The notes beneath the pieces were generated by a model. The model saw nothing but the letters and a program-made list of their open reading frames with translations. It was not told the origin of the DNA and did not search any database. Of a stretch of DNA of 64,000 nt, positions 8,257 to 16,043 are shown one piece after another (within the stretch, counting starts at the first letter, position 1; each line of letters begins with the position of its first letter). This DNA comes from Butyricicoccus intestinisimiae (GTDB lineage Bacteria; Bacillota; Clostridia; Oscillospirales; Butyricicoccaceae), in the NCBI RefSeq assembly GCF_018918345.1, contig NZ_JAHLQI010000006.1:62001-126000 (forward strand), given 5' to 3'. Position numbers and translations under genes: made by a program.

Positions 8257-9075
8257 TTACAACTCAATGAGAATGCCCGCGTGATCGGACACCTGCGGTT
8301 CTTGTGCTCCGTTGAACACAACCCGACTGCTTTTGACCGGCAGTGCTTGAAAGCACCAAATCTGGTCGATACGCTTTTTAGCTGCGGCATTCGGAGCATC
8401 TCTCCAGCCATCAATGGCCTGCGTGACCGTATAGCCGTCATCCCGCTTTTGCGCCAGACAGTAGGTATCCTGCCAGCCGTCGCGGACAATCAAATCGTAA
8501 CCTTCTCCGCGTACTGCCGCTTCGCTGTTGAAGTCACCGAGCAAAAACGCCTGTTTTTTGGAACCCGCTGCCTGTGACAGGTTTTCCCACTGGGCGCGGA
8601 ACGGATCTTCTTCGTCCTTCCACCAGCCTAGGTGGACCGTGTAATACCAAACATCTTGTGTACAGATGCCCAGCGCACGGCGGGTTTTCCAATAGGTATA
8701 GTCGTTGGATTTGCTCAGCAGCAGATTTTCAGCGGCGGTGATGGGGGCACGGCTGAACACAGCCATGCCCTCATCGTATTTGTCATAACCGATTTTTGCC
8801 GGAACCCAGCTCCAATGATACTGTACGCCGCGCTCTTCCAGCATCCGCGCCACCGCAGCGGCGTGGTTATCTGCCTTCAGCGGCACCTGATTGCAGGGAC
8901 AGGGGAAATAACCTGTCGGTATGTTCTCAAGCTGTGGCGCAGAAACCGTCTGGTTTACTTCCTGCAAGGCGAACACATCCGGCTGTTCGTTTGCGATAAC
9001 GTTTACAAAAATTTCCCGCTTGGCTTCATAATCCGGCTCAATGAGGCTGTGGGTATTTAATGTCAGCAGTTTCAT
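8257..9075 (-). CDS. Endonuclease/exonuclease/phosphatase (EEP) family hydrolase
   Basis: A 272-residue protein of the DNase I/exonuclease III-like fold. Visible motifs are LNTHS at the N-terminus, QEVNQ (metal-binding Glu, about residue 39), GDFNSEA (about 193) and the C-terminal SDHAGI. Substrate is unknown; relatives in Firmicutes are often coded next to sugar PTS genes, as here, where it sits between the PTS gene (6 bases away) and malQ (16 bases away). A phosphodiesterase or phosphatase role on a sugar-related metabolite is possible but is only an inference from context. Confidence 0.85.
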   Translation of the reverse strand: MKLLTLNTHSLIEPDYEAKREIFVNVIANEQPDVFALQEVNQTVSAPQLENIPTGYFPCPCNQVPLKADNHAAAVARMLEERGVQYHWSWVPAKIGYDKYDEGMAVFSRAPITAAENLLLSKSNDYTYWKTRRALGICTQDVWYYTVHLGWWKDEEDPFRAQWENLSQAAGSKKQAFLLGDFNSEAAVRGEGYDLIVRDGWQDTYCLAQKRDDGYTVTQAIDGWRDAPNAAAKKRIDQIWCFQALPVKSSRVVFNGAQEPQVSDHAGILIEL

Positions 9076-9081
9076 GGCTTT

Positions 9082-11274
9082 TTACAGAATATCGTTGATG
9101 TCGGATTTCAGCACGTCTGCCTTAGGACCATACACGGCCTGAATGCCGTCGCCCTTGACCATCAGGCTCAGAGCGCCCTCGCCCTTCCATGCAGCGAGAT
9201 CCGCAACCTTGGATGGGTCTTTTACGGTGACGCGCAGACGGGTCATGCAGGCATCTACCAGCACGATGTTCTCGCGGCCGCCCAGCAGAGCAATGATGCG
9301 CTCAGCCTGACTATTGCCGGAGTTCTTGTCGGAATTTTTGTTGGAATCGGTGTTTGCAGCAGAATCGTCCGCGTTGTCATCGGTGTAATTGCCCAGACGG
9401 CCCGGTGTTGCCAGCTTGAGCTTGCCAATCATGAAGTAAGCCACAAAGTAGCCGATTGCAAAGAATGCAGCAACACAAATCACAAAATTGATAATATCAC
9501 CGAACAGACCTGCCTGCAGAGACATCGGGATACGAGTGATAAATTCCAAATTACCGAAGGAGTGCAGGCGCAGGTGGATGACACCAGCCATAGCGAAAGC
9601 ACAGCCCTGCAGCAGTGCGTACACGATGTACAGCGGCAGTGCGCAGAACATGAACATGAATTCCAGTGGCTCGGTAACGCCGGTGAGGAATACAGCCAGT
9701 GCGGTGGAGATGAACATGGACTTATACTTTGCACGCTTGTCGGCATCTACACGGCGGTACATTGCCAGTGCGATACCCAGCAGCAGACCGGTAGCACCGA
9801 TCATCTGGCCAACCTTGAAGCGGGCAGGAGTAACAGTTGTGAGCAGATTGGTGTAAGCGGTCATGTCGCCGGCCTTCTTGAAGTTGATGAGGTCGTTGAC
9901 CCATGCCAGCCACAGCGGGTCCTGACCAAATACCTGAGAGCCTGCGTTCACGCCGGTGGCAATTGTATATGTGCCGCCGAAAGAGGTGTAGTTCATTGGG
10001 ATGGTCAGCATGTGATGCAGGCCGAACGGCAGCAGCAGACGTTCCAACGTACCATAGATGAACGGAGCCAGAATCGGAGACGTGTCAGAAGAATTGGCAA
10101 TCCAGATACCGAAATTATTGATGCCGGTCTGAACAACAGGCCAGAACAGGGAAAGTACAATGGAGATGATCACGGAATAAGCGATGACCACCATAGGAAC
10201 AAAGCGCTTGCCGTTGAAGAAGGACAGTGCGTCTGGCAGCTTGCGGAAGTTGTAGTATTTATTGTAAGCTACACCGCCGACAAAACCTGAGATGATGCCA
10301 ACGAACACGCCCATGTTTAGAGCTGGAGCACCCAGTATAGAGGTGAAATAGCCGCTGACGGCGATTTCTTGTCCGAACAGGGTGTGGGTCATGGCATTGG
10401 GGTCTGCCAGCATCGCGCTGGTGACACCGAAAATATTGCCGGTAATCACATTGATGAGTGCAAATGCCAGCACAGCTGCAAATGCGCCGCCGGCGCGCTC
10501 CTTTGCCCAGCTGCCGCCGATGGCAACTGCAAACAGGATGTGCAGATTGTTGATAACTGCCCAGCCAATGTTTTCCATGGTGGTACCGATGGTCATGACC
10601 GCTGCCATGTCGGCACCGCACATCTGTACCAGCTTACCCAAGCTGATCATGAGACCGGCAGCAGGCATAACGGCGATGACCGTCATGAGCACTTTGCCCA
10701 GTTTTTGCAGAAGATCGAAATTGATGAATCCCTTTTTCTTGGACTTCTTTGCATTGGCTTCTTCGCCGGCAGGAGCTGCTTTCGATGCCTCAACAGCCTG
10801 TTCTTTTTCTGTAAGGGTTATCATCTGCGTCTTGCCTGCCTTTGCGGTACCTTTTGCACAGTGCAGCTGCATATCATCTGCACCGCCAGTCAAAACGATG
10901 GAAGTGATGGTTTTCAGGCCGCGGCTGCGAATCAAGTCGAGATCCACTTTTGCCACGGGCTGACCCTGTTTGACTGGATCTCCCGCTTTGACGAGAATCT
11001 CAAAACCCTCGCCATTCAGGCTGACCGTTTCCAAACCTACATGAACCAGAACCTCCAGTCCGCTGTCTGCCGCAAAGCCAATGGCGTGCTTGGTTTCCGC
11101 AATCATTGCCACGGTGCCATCCACAGGGCTGCAAAACAGACCGTCAGACGGCTCGATGGCGATACCTTCACCCAGAACGCCGCTGGCAAAAGTTTCATCC
11201 GGAACTTCGCTCAGCGGAACAAGTTTTCCGTTGAAGGGTGCCGCCACGACAGTCGAAAATGTCGTCGTTGTCAT
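9082..11274 (-). CDS. PTS glucose/maltose-type transporter subunit EIIABC
   Basis: A 730-residue fusion in the order EIIA-EIIC-EIIB. EIIA(Glc-like) spans about residues 1-160 with His78 in LVHVG as phosphorylated residue and His63 as partner. EIIC (about 195-590) has many membrane helices and the sugar-binding motif GVTEPLEF. EIIB is at the C-terminus with phospho-Cys676 in DACMTRLRV. The Lys- and Asn/Ser-rich linkers are ordinary. I start at ATG 11274, which has GGAGG 9 bases upstream, instead of a longer frame beginning at 11325. Neighbouring malQ and a MalR-like regulator point to maltose or glucose; the exact sugar is not certain. Confidence 0.93.
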   Translation of the reverse strand: MTTTTFSTVVAAPFNGKLVPLSEVPDETFASGVLGEGIAIEPSDGLFCSPVDGTVAMIAETKHAIGFAADSGLEVLVHVGLETVSLNGEGFEILVKAGDPVKQGQPVAKVDLDLIRSRGLKTITSIVLTGGADDMQLHCAKGTAKAGKTQMITLTEKEQAVEASKAAPAGEEANAKKSKKKGFINFDLLQKLGKVLMTVIAVMPAAGLMISLGKLVQMCGADMAAVMTIGTTMENIGWAVINNLHILFAVAIGGSWAKERAGGAFAAVLAFALINVITGNIFGVTSAMLADPNAMTHTLFGQEIAVSGYFTSILGAPALNMGVFVGIISGFVGGVAYNKYYNFRKLPDALSFFNGKRFVPMVVIAYSVIISIVLSLFWPVVQTGINNFGIWIANSSDTSPILAPFIYGTLERLLLPFGLHHMLTIPMNYTSFGGTYTIATGVNAGSQVFGQDPLWLAWVNDLINFKKAGDMTAYTNLLTTVTPARFKVGQMIGATGLLLGIALAMYRRVDADKRAKYKSMFISTALAVFLTGVTEPLEFMFMFCALPLYIVYALLQGCAFAMAGVIHLRLHSFGNLEFITRIPMSLQAGLFGDIINFVICVAAFFAIGYFVAYFMIGKLKLATPGRLGNYTDDNADDSAANTDSNKNSDKNSGNSQAERIIALLGGRENIVLVDACMTRLRVTVKDPSKVADLAAWKGEGALSLMVKGDGIQAVYGPKADVLKSDINDIL

Positions 11275-11310
11275 AATTTTCCTCCTTGAATCCTCTCTTT
11301 GCATTGTTTC

Positions 11311-11356
11311 GTGCAATCGTTGCACTACGTTTGCGTTTCCTTGTGCAACAATAATA
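11311..11356 (-). promoter_or_regulatory. Operator and promoter region of the PTS operon
   Basis: On the minus strand TTGTAA and TATTAT (complement of 11351-11356) are 17 bases apart. Downstream of it lie GTGCAA-TCG-TTGCAC at 11311-11325, a perfect inverted repeat, and ACGTTTGCGT at 11327-11336, which equals a half of the MalR-type operator. These are probable binding sites for the divergent LacI-family regulator. Confidence 0.6.
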
Positions 11357-11471
11357 ATTCAATTTTACAATTTTTACAAGGTGTTTCCGACATAAAAATA
11401 ATTTTTCTATGTTTTATACAACTAAATGCGCGATTCTTTGTGGAAATCGTCAAGGGGACGCGAAAATGATG

Positions 11472-11532
11472 TTGCATGAATTATGCAAATCCTTTCGCAA
11501 ACATTGACATTGCGTGCAGACATCTTTACAAT
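11472..11532 (+). promoter_or_regulatory. Promoter and operator of the LacI-family gene
   Basis: TTGACA (11504-11509), 17 bases, TACAAT (11527-11532). Upstream, TTGCAT-N5-ATGCAA (11472-11488) is a perfect inverted repeat and CGCAAAC (11496-11502) resembles a LacI-type half site, consistent with autoregulation. Confidence 0.65.
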
Positions 11533-11561
11533 AGGGGTAATCAATCAGGGAGGAACAGATT

Positions 11562-12587
11562 ATGGCAGTTACCATCAAAGATGTCGCGGCAGCGGCTGGC
11601 GTTTCGCCTTCCACAGTCTCGCGCACCTGCAAGGACAGCCCTTCCATCAGTCGGGAAACCAAGGAACGGGTGCGCCGCGTCATGGCACAGCTGGGCTATC
11701 AGCCGAACCTTGAAACCGAACCGGTGGAGGCGTTTTCCAAGACCATCGGTATTATTTTGCCGTCTTCTCAGCGGGACGTCTACGAAAATGCGTTCCATTT
11801 GGAGATTATCCGCGGCATCGGACAGTTTTGCAACCAGCGGCAGTATGTGAATACGGTCATCACCGGTCAAGACGATGCCGAAGTGCTGGATACCATTCAA
11901 AGCATGGTGGCCAATGCACAGGTGGATGGATTCATCCTGCTTTACTCCAAAAAAGACTGCCCCGTGGCGGCTTATCTGCGCAGGGAGGGCTTGCTGCATG
12001 TCATCGTGGGCAAGGCGGCGCAGTCGGCAAACCAGACCATTTATATCGACAACGACAACGTGCTTGCCGGAGAGGAAGCCGCGGATTACCTTTATGAAAT
12101 GGGGCACCGCCGCATTGCATATTTCGGAGTCAGCAATGCCATGATTTTCTCTGCGGAGCGCAAACGCGGCTGCCAGATGTCTCTGCTCAAGCACGGGATC
12201 ACGCTGCGTGAAGAGGACTGCGTGGAAATCGACGCGCTGAACGATGCGGATGAAAGCGCGCTGCGAACGCTTCTCACCGCGCCGGATCATCCCACTGCCG
12301 TGTTGGTCAGCGATGACATTCTGGCCGTGGTGCTGGAACAGTTGTGCGGCAAGCTGGGTCTGCGCATCCCCCAAGACATTTCCATTGTGTCCTTTAATAA
12401 TTCGCTGTTTTCGCGCATTACCAGCCCGCAGCTGACCACCGTGGACGTGAATCCTTATCAGCTGGGCATGGAAGCCGCCAGCCAGACCATCAACCATATT
12501 GAAAATCCAAATCTTCTGGCAACCAAGATCATCGTACCGCATCGGCTCATCCTGCGGGAAAGCTGCTGCCCGCCGCCGGAAATCTGA
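11562..12587 (+). CDS. LacI-family transcriptional regulator (MalR-like)
   Basis: A 341-residue repressor with the LacI helix-turn-helix at residues 4-25 (IKDVAAAAGVSPSTVSR), hinge at about 45-55 and a periplasmic-binding-type ligand domain to the end. It is divergent from the PTS-EEP-malQ operon, with palindromic sites between, so it most likely controls maltose/glucose use. The ATG at 11562 follows GGGAGG at 11549-11554. Confidence 0.93.
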   Translation: MAVTIKDVAAAAGVSPSTVSRTCKDSPSISRETKERVRRVMAQLGYQPNLETEPVEAFSKTIGIILPSSQRDVYENAFHLEIIRGIGQFCNQRQYVNTVITGQDDAEVLDTIQSMVANAQVDGFILLYSKKDCPVAAYLRREGLLHVIVGKAAQSANQTIYIDNDNVLAGEEAADYLYEMGHRRIAYFGVSNAMIFSAERKRGCQMSLLKHGITLREEDCVEIDALNDADESALRTLLTAPDHPTAVLVSDDILAVVLEQLCGKLGLRIPQDISIVSFNNSLFSRITSPQLTTVDVNPYQLGMEAASQTINHIENPNLLATKIIVPHRLILRESCCPPPEI

Positions 12588-12595
12588 AAAAAAGC

Positions 12596-12648
12596 AAAGC
12601 GGCCGTTCGCTCTCTTACATGGAGATGCGAGACGGTCGCTTTTGATTT
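12596..12648. terminator. Bidirectional terminator between lacI-type and araC-type genes
   Basis: An imperfect 15-16-bp stem (12596-12610 with about 12627-12643) has A-rich bases on one side and T-rich bases on the other, serving both convergent genes. Confidence 0.85.
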
Positions 12649-13504
12649 ATTTTTTTCGGTATTCGCGCGGGGTCATGCCAAAATGTGCCTTAAATGACCG
12701 ATTAAAATAGGAGAGATTTTCAAATCCGCACTGGGAAGCAATGGTTAACACGGGTTCGTCTGTGGTGTGCAGCGCTTCGGCAGCGGCGTTTAGACGGTAC
12801 TCTTTCAGGAACGAAATAAAGCTCTGACCGGTCATTTGCCGGAACCACCGCATAAAGTGGCTGGCACTGAACGAGCAGACGGCAGCGGCATCAGCAACAT
12901 GAAGCTGTTCGGCATACTGTGCGGAAAGCCATTGCAGAACGGTTTTCAGCCGGCGGGTGTCGGCGGTTTCTGTTGGGAGCTGCTGTTTTCCCTGTGCAAG
13001 AAGCAGCGCCAGAAAACGCAGCAGTGCTCCTTTGATGATAAGCTCATAGCCGGAGATCTTGGAACGGTTGGCATCTTCTATTTCCCGCAGGCAGGCGGCG
13101 GCTTGCGAATAGCACAAATCGTTGGCGGTCAGACGGGCAGGCAGAGACAATCGCCCGCTTTGGATCGGGAGCAGGTATTTCTCGGCGCAAATATCCTCTG
13201 CGCCGCCCAAAAGCTCCAGCTCAAAGATAATATTTTCGTATTCCATGCTCCGGCTCTCTGCCTGCCGCAGCGCATGCAGCGTCCCCGGAGCAAAGATGAA
13301 AATATCCTCCTGACAGGCTGGATAGGTCACAGCACCCACCTGTATCAGCCCAGTGCCGCGCTTGACAAAGACAAGCTCCATGCTTTCGTGCCAGTGAAGT
13401 GCCACTTGCGGGAAGTCCCCCGGAATGGTGCAGGGATACAGATTGAACGGGAACCGTACAGCGCCATGCTGTTTGGTTTCCTGCAAAGAAGTCTGATTTC
13501 GCAT
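12647..13504 (-). CDS. AraC-family regulator with cupin sensor domain
   Basis: A 285-residue protein. The N-terminal half is a small beta-barrel (HWHESMELVFVKRGTG at about residues 37-52), and the C-terminal 100 residues hold two helix-turn-helix units ending with the signature GFENLSYFNRSFKAHFGMTPREYR. It diverges from glycogen phosphorylase and may control it. GGAGGTGA lies 5 bases before the ATG. Confidence 0.93.
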   Translation of the reverse strand: MRNQTSLQETKQHGAVRFPFNLYPCTIPGDFPQVALHWHESMELVFVKRGTGLIQVGAVTYPACQEDIFIFAPGTLHALRQAESRSMEYENIIFELELLGGAEDICAEKYLLPIQSGRLSLPARLTANDLCYSQAAACLREIEDANRSKISGYELIIKGALLRFLALLLAQGKQQLPTETADTRRLKTVLQWLSAQYAEQLHVADAAAVCSFSASHFMRWFRQMTGQSFISFLKEYRLNAAAEALHTTDEPVLTIASQCGFENLSYFNRSFKAHFGMTPREYRKK

Positions 13505-13551
13505 CGTCTCACCTCCTGATGATAGGATTGTACCATAGTTTGCGCTGTTAA

Positions 13552-13565
13552 GGCAAGATTTTGCC
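13552..13565. promoter_or_regulatory. Inverted repeat in the araC/glgP intergenic region
   Basis: GGCAA-GATT-TTGCC lies midway between the divergent genes; a TATATT at about 13579 could be the -10 of glgP. It is a weak operator candidate. Confidence 0.35.
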
Positions 13566-13633
13566 GGTTCTCGATGGTATATTTTGAAACATAGATGTCA
13601 AACCTGTTTTCCATACCGAAGGAGGATTTGTTT

Positions 13634-15895
13634 ATGAACTTTACTGAAACGTTACAGAATCTCACGGGAAAGCCGCTGGCGCACTGCACAAATCAGGAGC
13701 TGTATTTGGCGCTGCTGGAACTTGTCCGGCGCAAGAGCGCCGACCGCGTGCAGCCTGTCACCGGCCGCAAGCTGTACTATATCAGCGCTGAATTTCTGAT
13801 CGGCAAGCTGCTGTCTAATAATCTCATCAATCTGGGGCTGTACGATGAAGCGCGGGATGCACTGGCAGCTGCCGGAAAGTGTCTTTCGGACATCGAAGAG
13901 GTAGAGCCGGAACCTTCTCTCGGCAACGGCGGTTTGGGTCGTCTGGCTGCCTGCTTTTTGGATTCGCTGGCAACGCTGGGACTGCCAGGTGACGGCGTGG
14001 GACTGCGATACCACTTTGGCCTGTTCCACCAGTCTTTTGAGGACGGTGTGCAGAACGAAAAGCCGGATCCTTGGCTCACCGAGCACAGCTGGGCAGAAAA
14101 GACCGACATCACCTATCCAGTGCAGCTGGCAGGCAAGGAGTACACGGCGCGGCTGTACAAGCTGGCTGTCACCGGCTATGAAGGCCGCACCAACACGCTG
14201 AATCTGTTTGACTTGGATACCATCGACGAGAGCATCGTCCATGACGGCATTGCGTTTGACAAGACCGCCATTGACAAAAATCTGACCCTGTTCCTGTATC
14301 CGGATGATTCGGATGAAGCGGGCCACCGTCTGCGGGTATACCAGCAGTATCTGATGGTTTCCGCCGGTGCGCAGCTGATTTTGGCGGAGTGCGCTGCCCG
14401 CGGCTGCAAGTATCATGATCTGGCAGACTATGCTGCCATCCAGATCAACGACACCCACCCAAGCATGGTCATTCCGGAGCTTATCCGTTTGCTGGGTGAA
14501 CGCGGGGTTGCATTTGAAGAAGCTGTGGAGATTGTCACAAAGACCTGCGCATATACCAACCACACCATTCTGGCCGAAGCACTGGAAAAGTGGCCTCGTG
14601 CGTATTTGGATGCCGTTGTGCCGCAGCTGATGCCTATTATTGAAAAGCTGGACGCGCTGGCTCGAACCCGCACCGAGGACGAAAGCCTTGCCATCATTGA
14701 CAGGGAGAATCGGGTGCATATGGCGCATATGGATATTCACTTTACCCATTCCACCAACGGTGTGGCGGCACTGCACACCGAGATTTTGAAAAACTCCGAG
14801 CTGCACGGCTTCTATGCGCTGTATCCGGAAAAGTTCAACAACAAGACCAACGGCATCACGTTCCGCCGCTGGCTGCTGGCGTGCGACCCGCGCCTGACAA
14901 CCGAGCTGGAAAAGCGCATCGGCTCCGGTTTCCGCAAGGACGCAGCCGAGCTGGAAAAGCTGCTGGCTTTTGCCGATGATGAGACCGTGCTGAACGAGCT
15001 GACCGCCGTGAAGAAAGCCAATAAGGAAGCGCTGGCGGATTGGCTGCTGCATACCCAGAAGGTGAGCGTCAACACCAATGCGGTGTTCGATATCCAGTCC
15101 AAGCGCCTGCACGAGTATAAGCGTCAGCAGCTCAATCTGTTGTATCTCATCCATCAATACCATGAGATCAAGGCAGGACATCTGCCTGCTGTTCCGCTGG
15201 TGAGCATCTTCGGTGCCAAGGCGGCACCGGCTTATACGATTGCAAAGGATATCATCCATGCCCTGCTGACCCTGTCTAAGGTAATCGCCGCAGATCCGGA
15301 GGTGTCTAAGTGGCTGCAGGTGGTATGTATAGAGAATTACAACGTCACCGCCGCCGAGAAGCTCATCCCTGCCTGTGACCTGTCGGAACAGATCAGCCTT
15401 GCGTCCAAGGAAGCTTCCGGTACTGGCAACATGAAGTTCATGCTGAACGGCGCACTGACACTGGGCACGATGGACGGCGCCAATGTGGAAATCAGCCAGC
15501 AGGTGGGTGAAGAAAATATTTATATCTTTGGTCAGACCTCCGATCAGGTCATCCATCGCTATGCGGTTGGCGATTACAACCCCGCACAGTGGGTAGAGGG
15601 CGATGCCAACATCCGCCGCGCCATCGGATTCCTCACTGGTCCGGAAATGATGGCTGCTGGACGAGCTGAAAATCTGACTCGCCTGCACGATGAACTGATT
15701 CGCAAAGATTGGTTCCAGACGCTGCCGGACTTCAATGCATACGTCGTGCGCAAGGGACAGGCGCTCAGCGATTACGCCTGCGATCCACTGGGCTGGCGGC
15801 GCAAATGTCTGGTGAACATTGCCAAAGCGGGAATGTTCTCCTCCGACCGCACCATTGCCGAGTACAATCGCGACATCTGGCATCTGGGAGAGTAA
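13634..15895 (+). CDS. glgP: Glycogen/maltodextrin phosphorylase
   Basis: A 753-residue GT35 enzyme that releases glucose 1-phosphate from alpha-1,4-glucans. The N-terminal [16 protein letters not shown] element and the pyridoxal-phosphate lysine in [14 protein letters not shown] (about residue 602) are intact, as is the glucan-binding NDTHPS stretch. Start is ATG 13634, 8 bases after AAGGAGG; an upstream in-frame ATG at 13595 has no ribosome binding site. With malQ and the PTS it forms a glucan/maltodextrin degradation set. Confidence 0.96.
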   Translation: MNFTETLQNLTGKPLAHCTNQELYLALLELVRRKSADRVQPVTGRKLYYISAEFLIGKLLSNNLINLGLYDEARDALAAAGKCLSDIEEVEPEPSLGNGGLGRLAACFLDSLATLGLPGDGVGLRYHFGLFHQSFEDGVQNEKPDPWLTEHSWAEKTDITYPVQLAGKEYTARLYKLAVTGYEGRTNTLNLFDLDTIDESIVHDGIAFDKTAIDKNLTLFLYPDDSDEAGHRLRVYQQYLMVSAGAQLILAECAARGCKYHDLADYAAIQINDTHPSMVIPELIRLLGERGVAFEEAVEIVTKTCAYTNHTILAEALEKWPRAYLDAVVPQLMPIIEKLDALARTRTEDESLAIIDRENRVHMAHMDIHFTHSTNGVAALHTEILKNSELHGFYALYPEKFNNKTNGITFRRWLLACDPRLTTELEKRIGSGFRKDAAELEKLLAFADDETVLNELTAVKKANKEALADWLLHTQKVSVNTNAVFDIQSKRLHEYKRQQLNLLYLIHQYHEIKAGHLPAVPLVSIFGAKAAPAYTIAKDIIHALLTLSKVIAADPEVSKWLQVVCIENYNVTAAEKLIPACDLSEQISLASKEASGTGNMKFMLNGALTLGTMDGANVEISQQVGEENIYIFGQTSDQVIHRYAVGDYNPAQWVEGDANIRRAIGFLTGPEMMAAGRAENLTRLHDELIRKDWFQTLPDFNAYVVRKGQALSDYACDPLGWRRKCLVNIAKAGMFSSDRTIAEYNRDIWHLGE

Positions 15896-15920
15896 TTGAT
15901 ATATCTGTATGTTTGATAAG

Positions 15921-15957
15921 AGCTGCTGCACAATCTTTTGTGCAGCAGTTTTCTTAT
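15921..15957 (+). terminator. Terminator of glgP
   Basis: A perfect 11-bp stem (15923-15933 with 15938-15948) with a 4-base loop, followed by TTTTCTT. Confidence 0.92.
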
Positions 15958-16043
15958 ATGGATGGTACGTCATAAAAGAGAAAATCGACTTTATCGAGCG
16001 GTTGTGATATAATAATGCCATTGCGGCGAAGGGAGGAGCCAAG

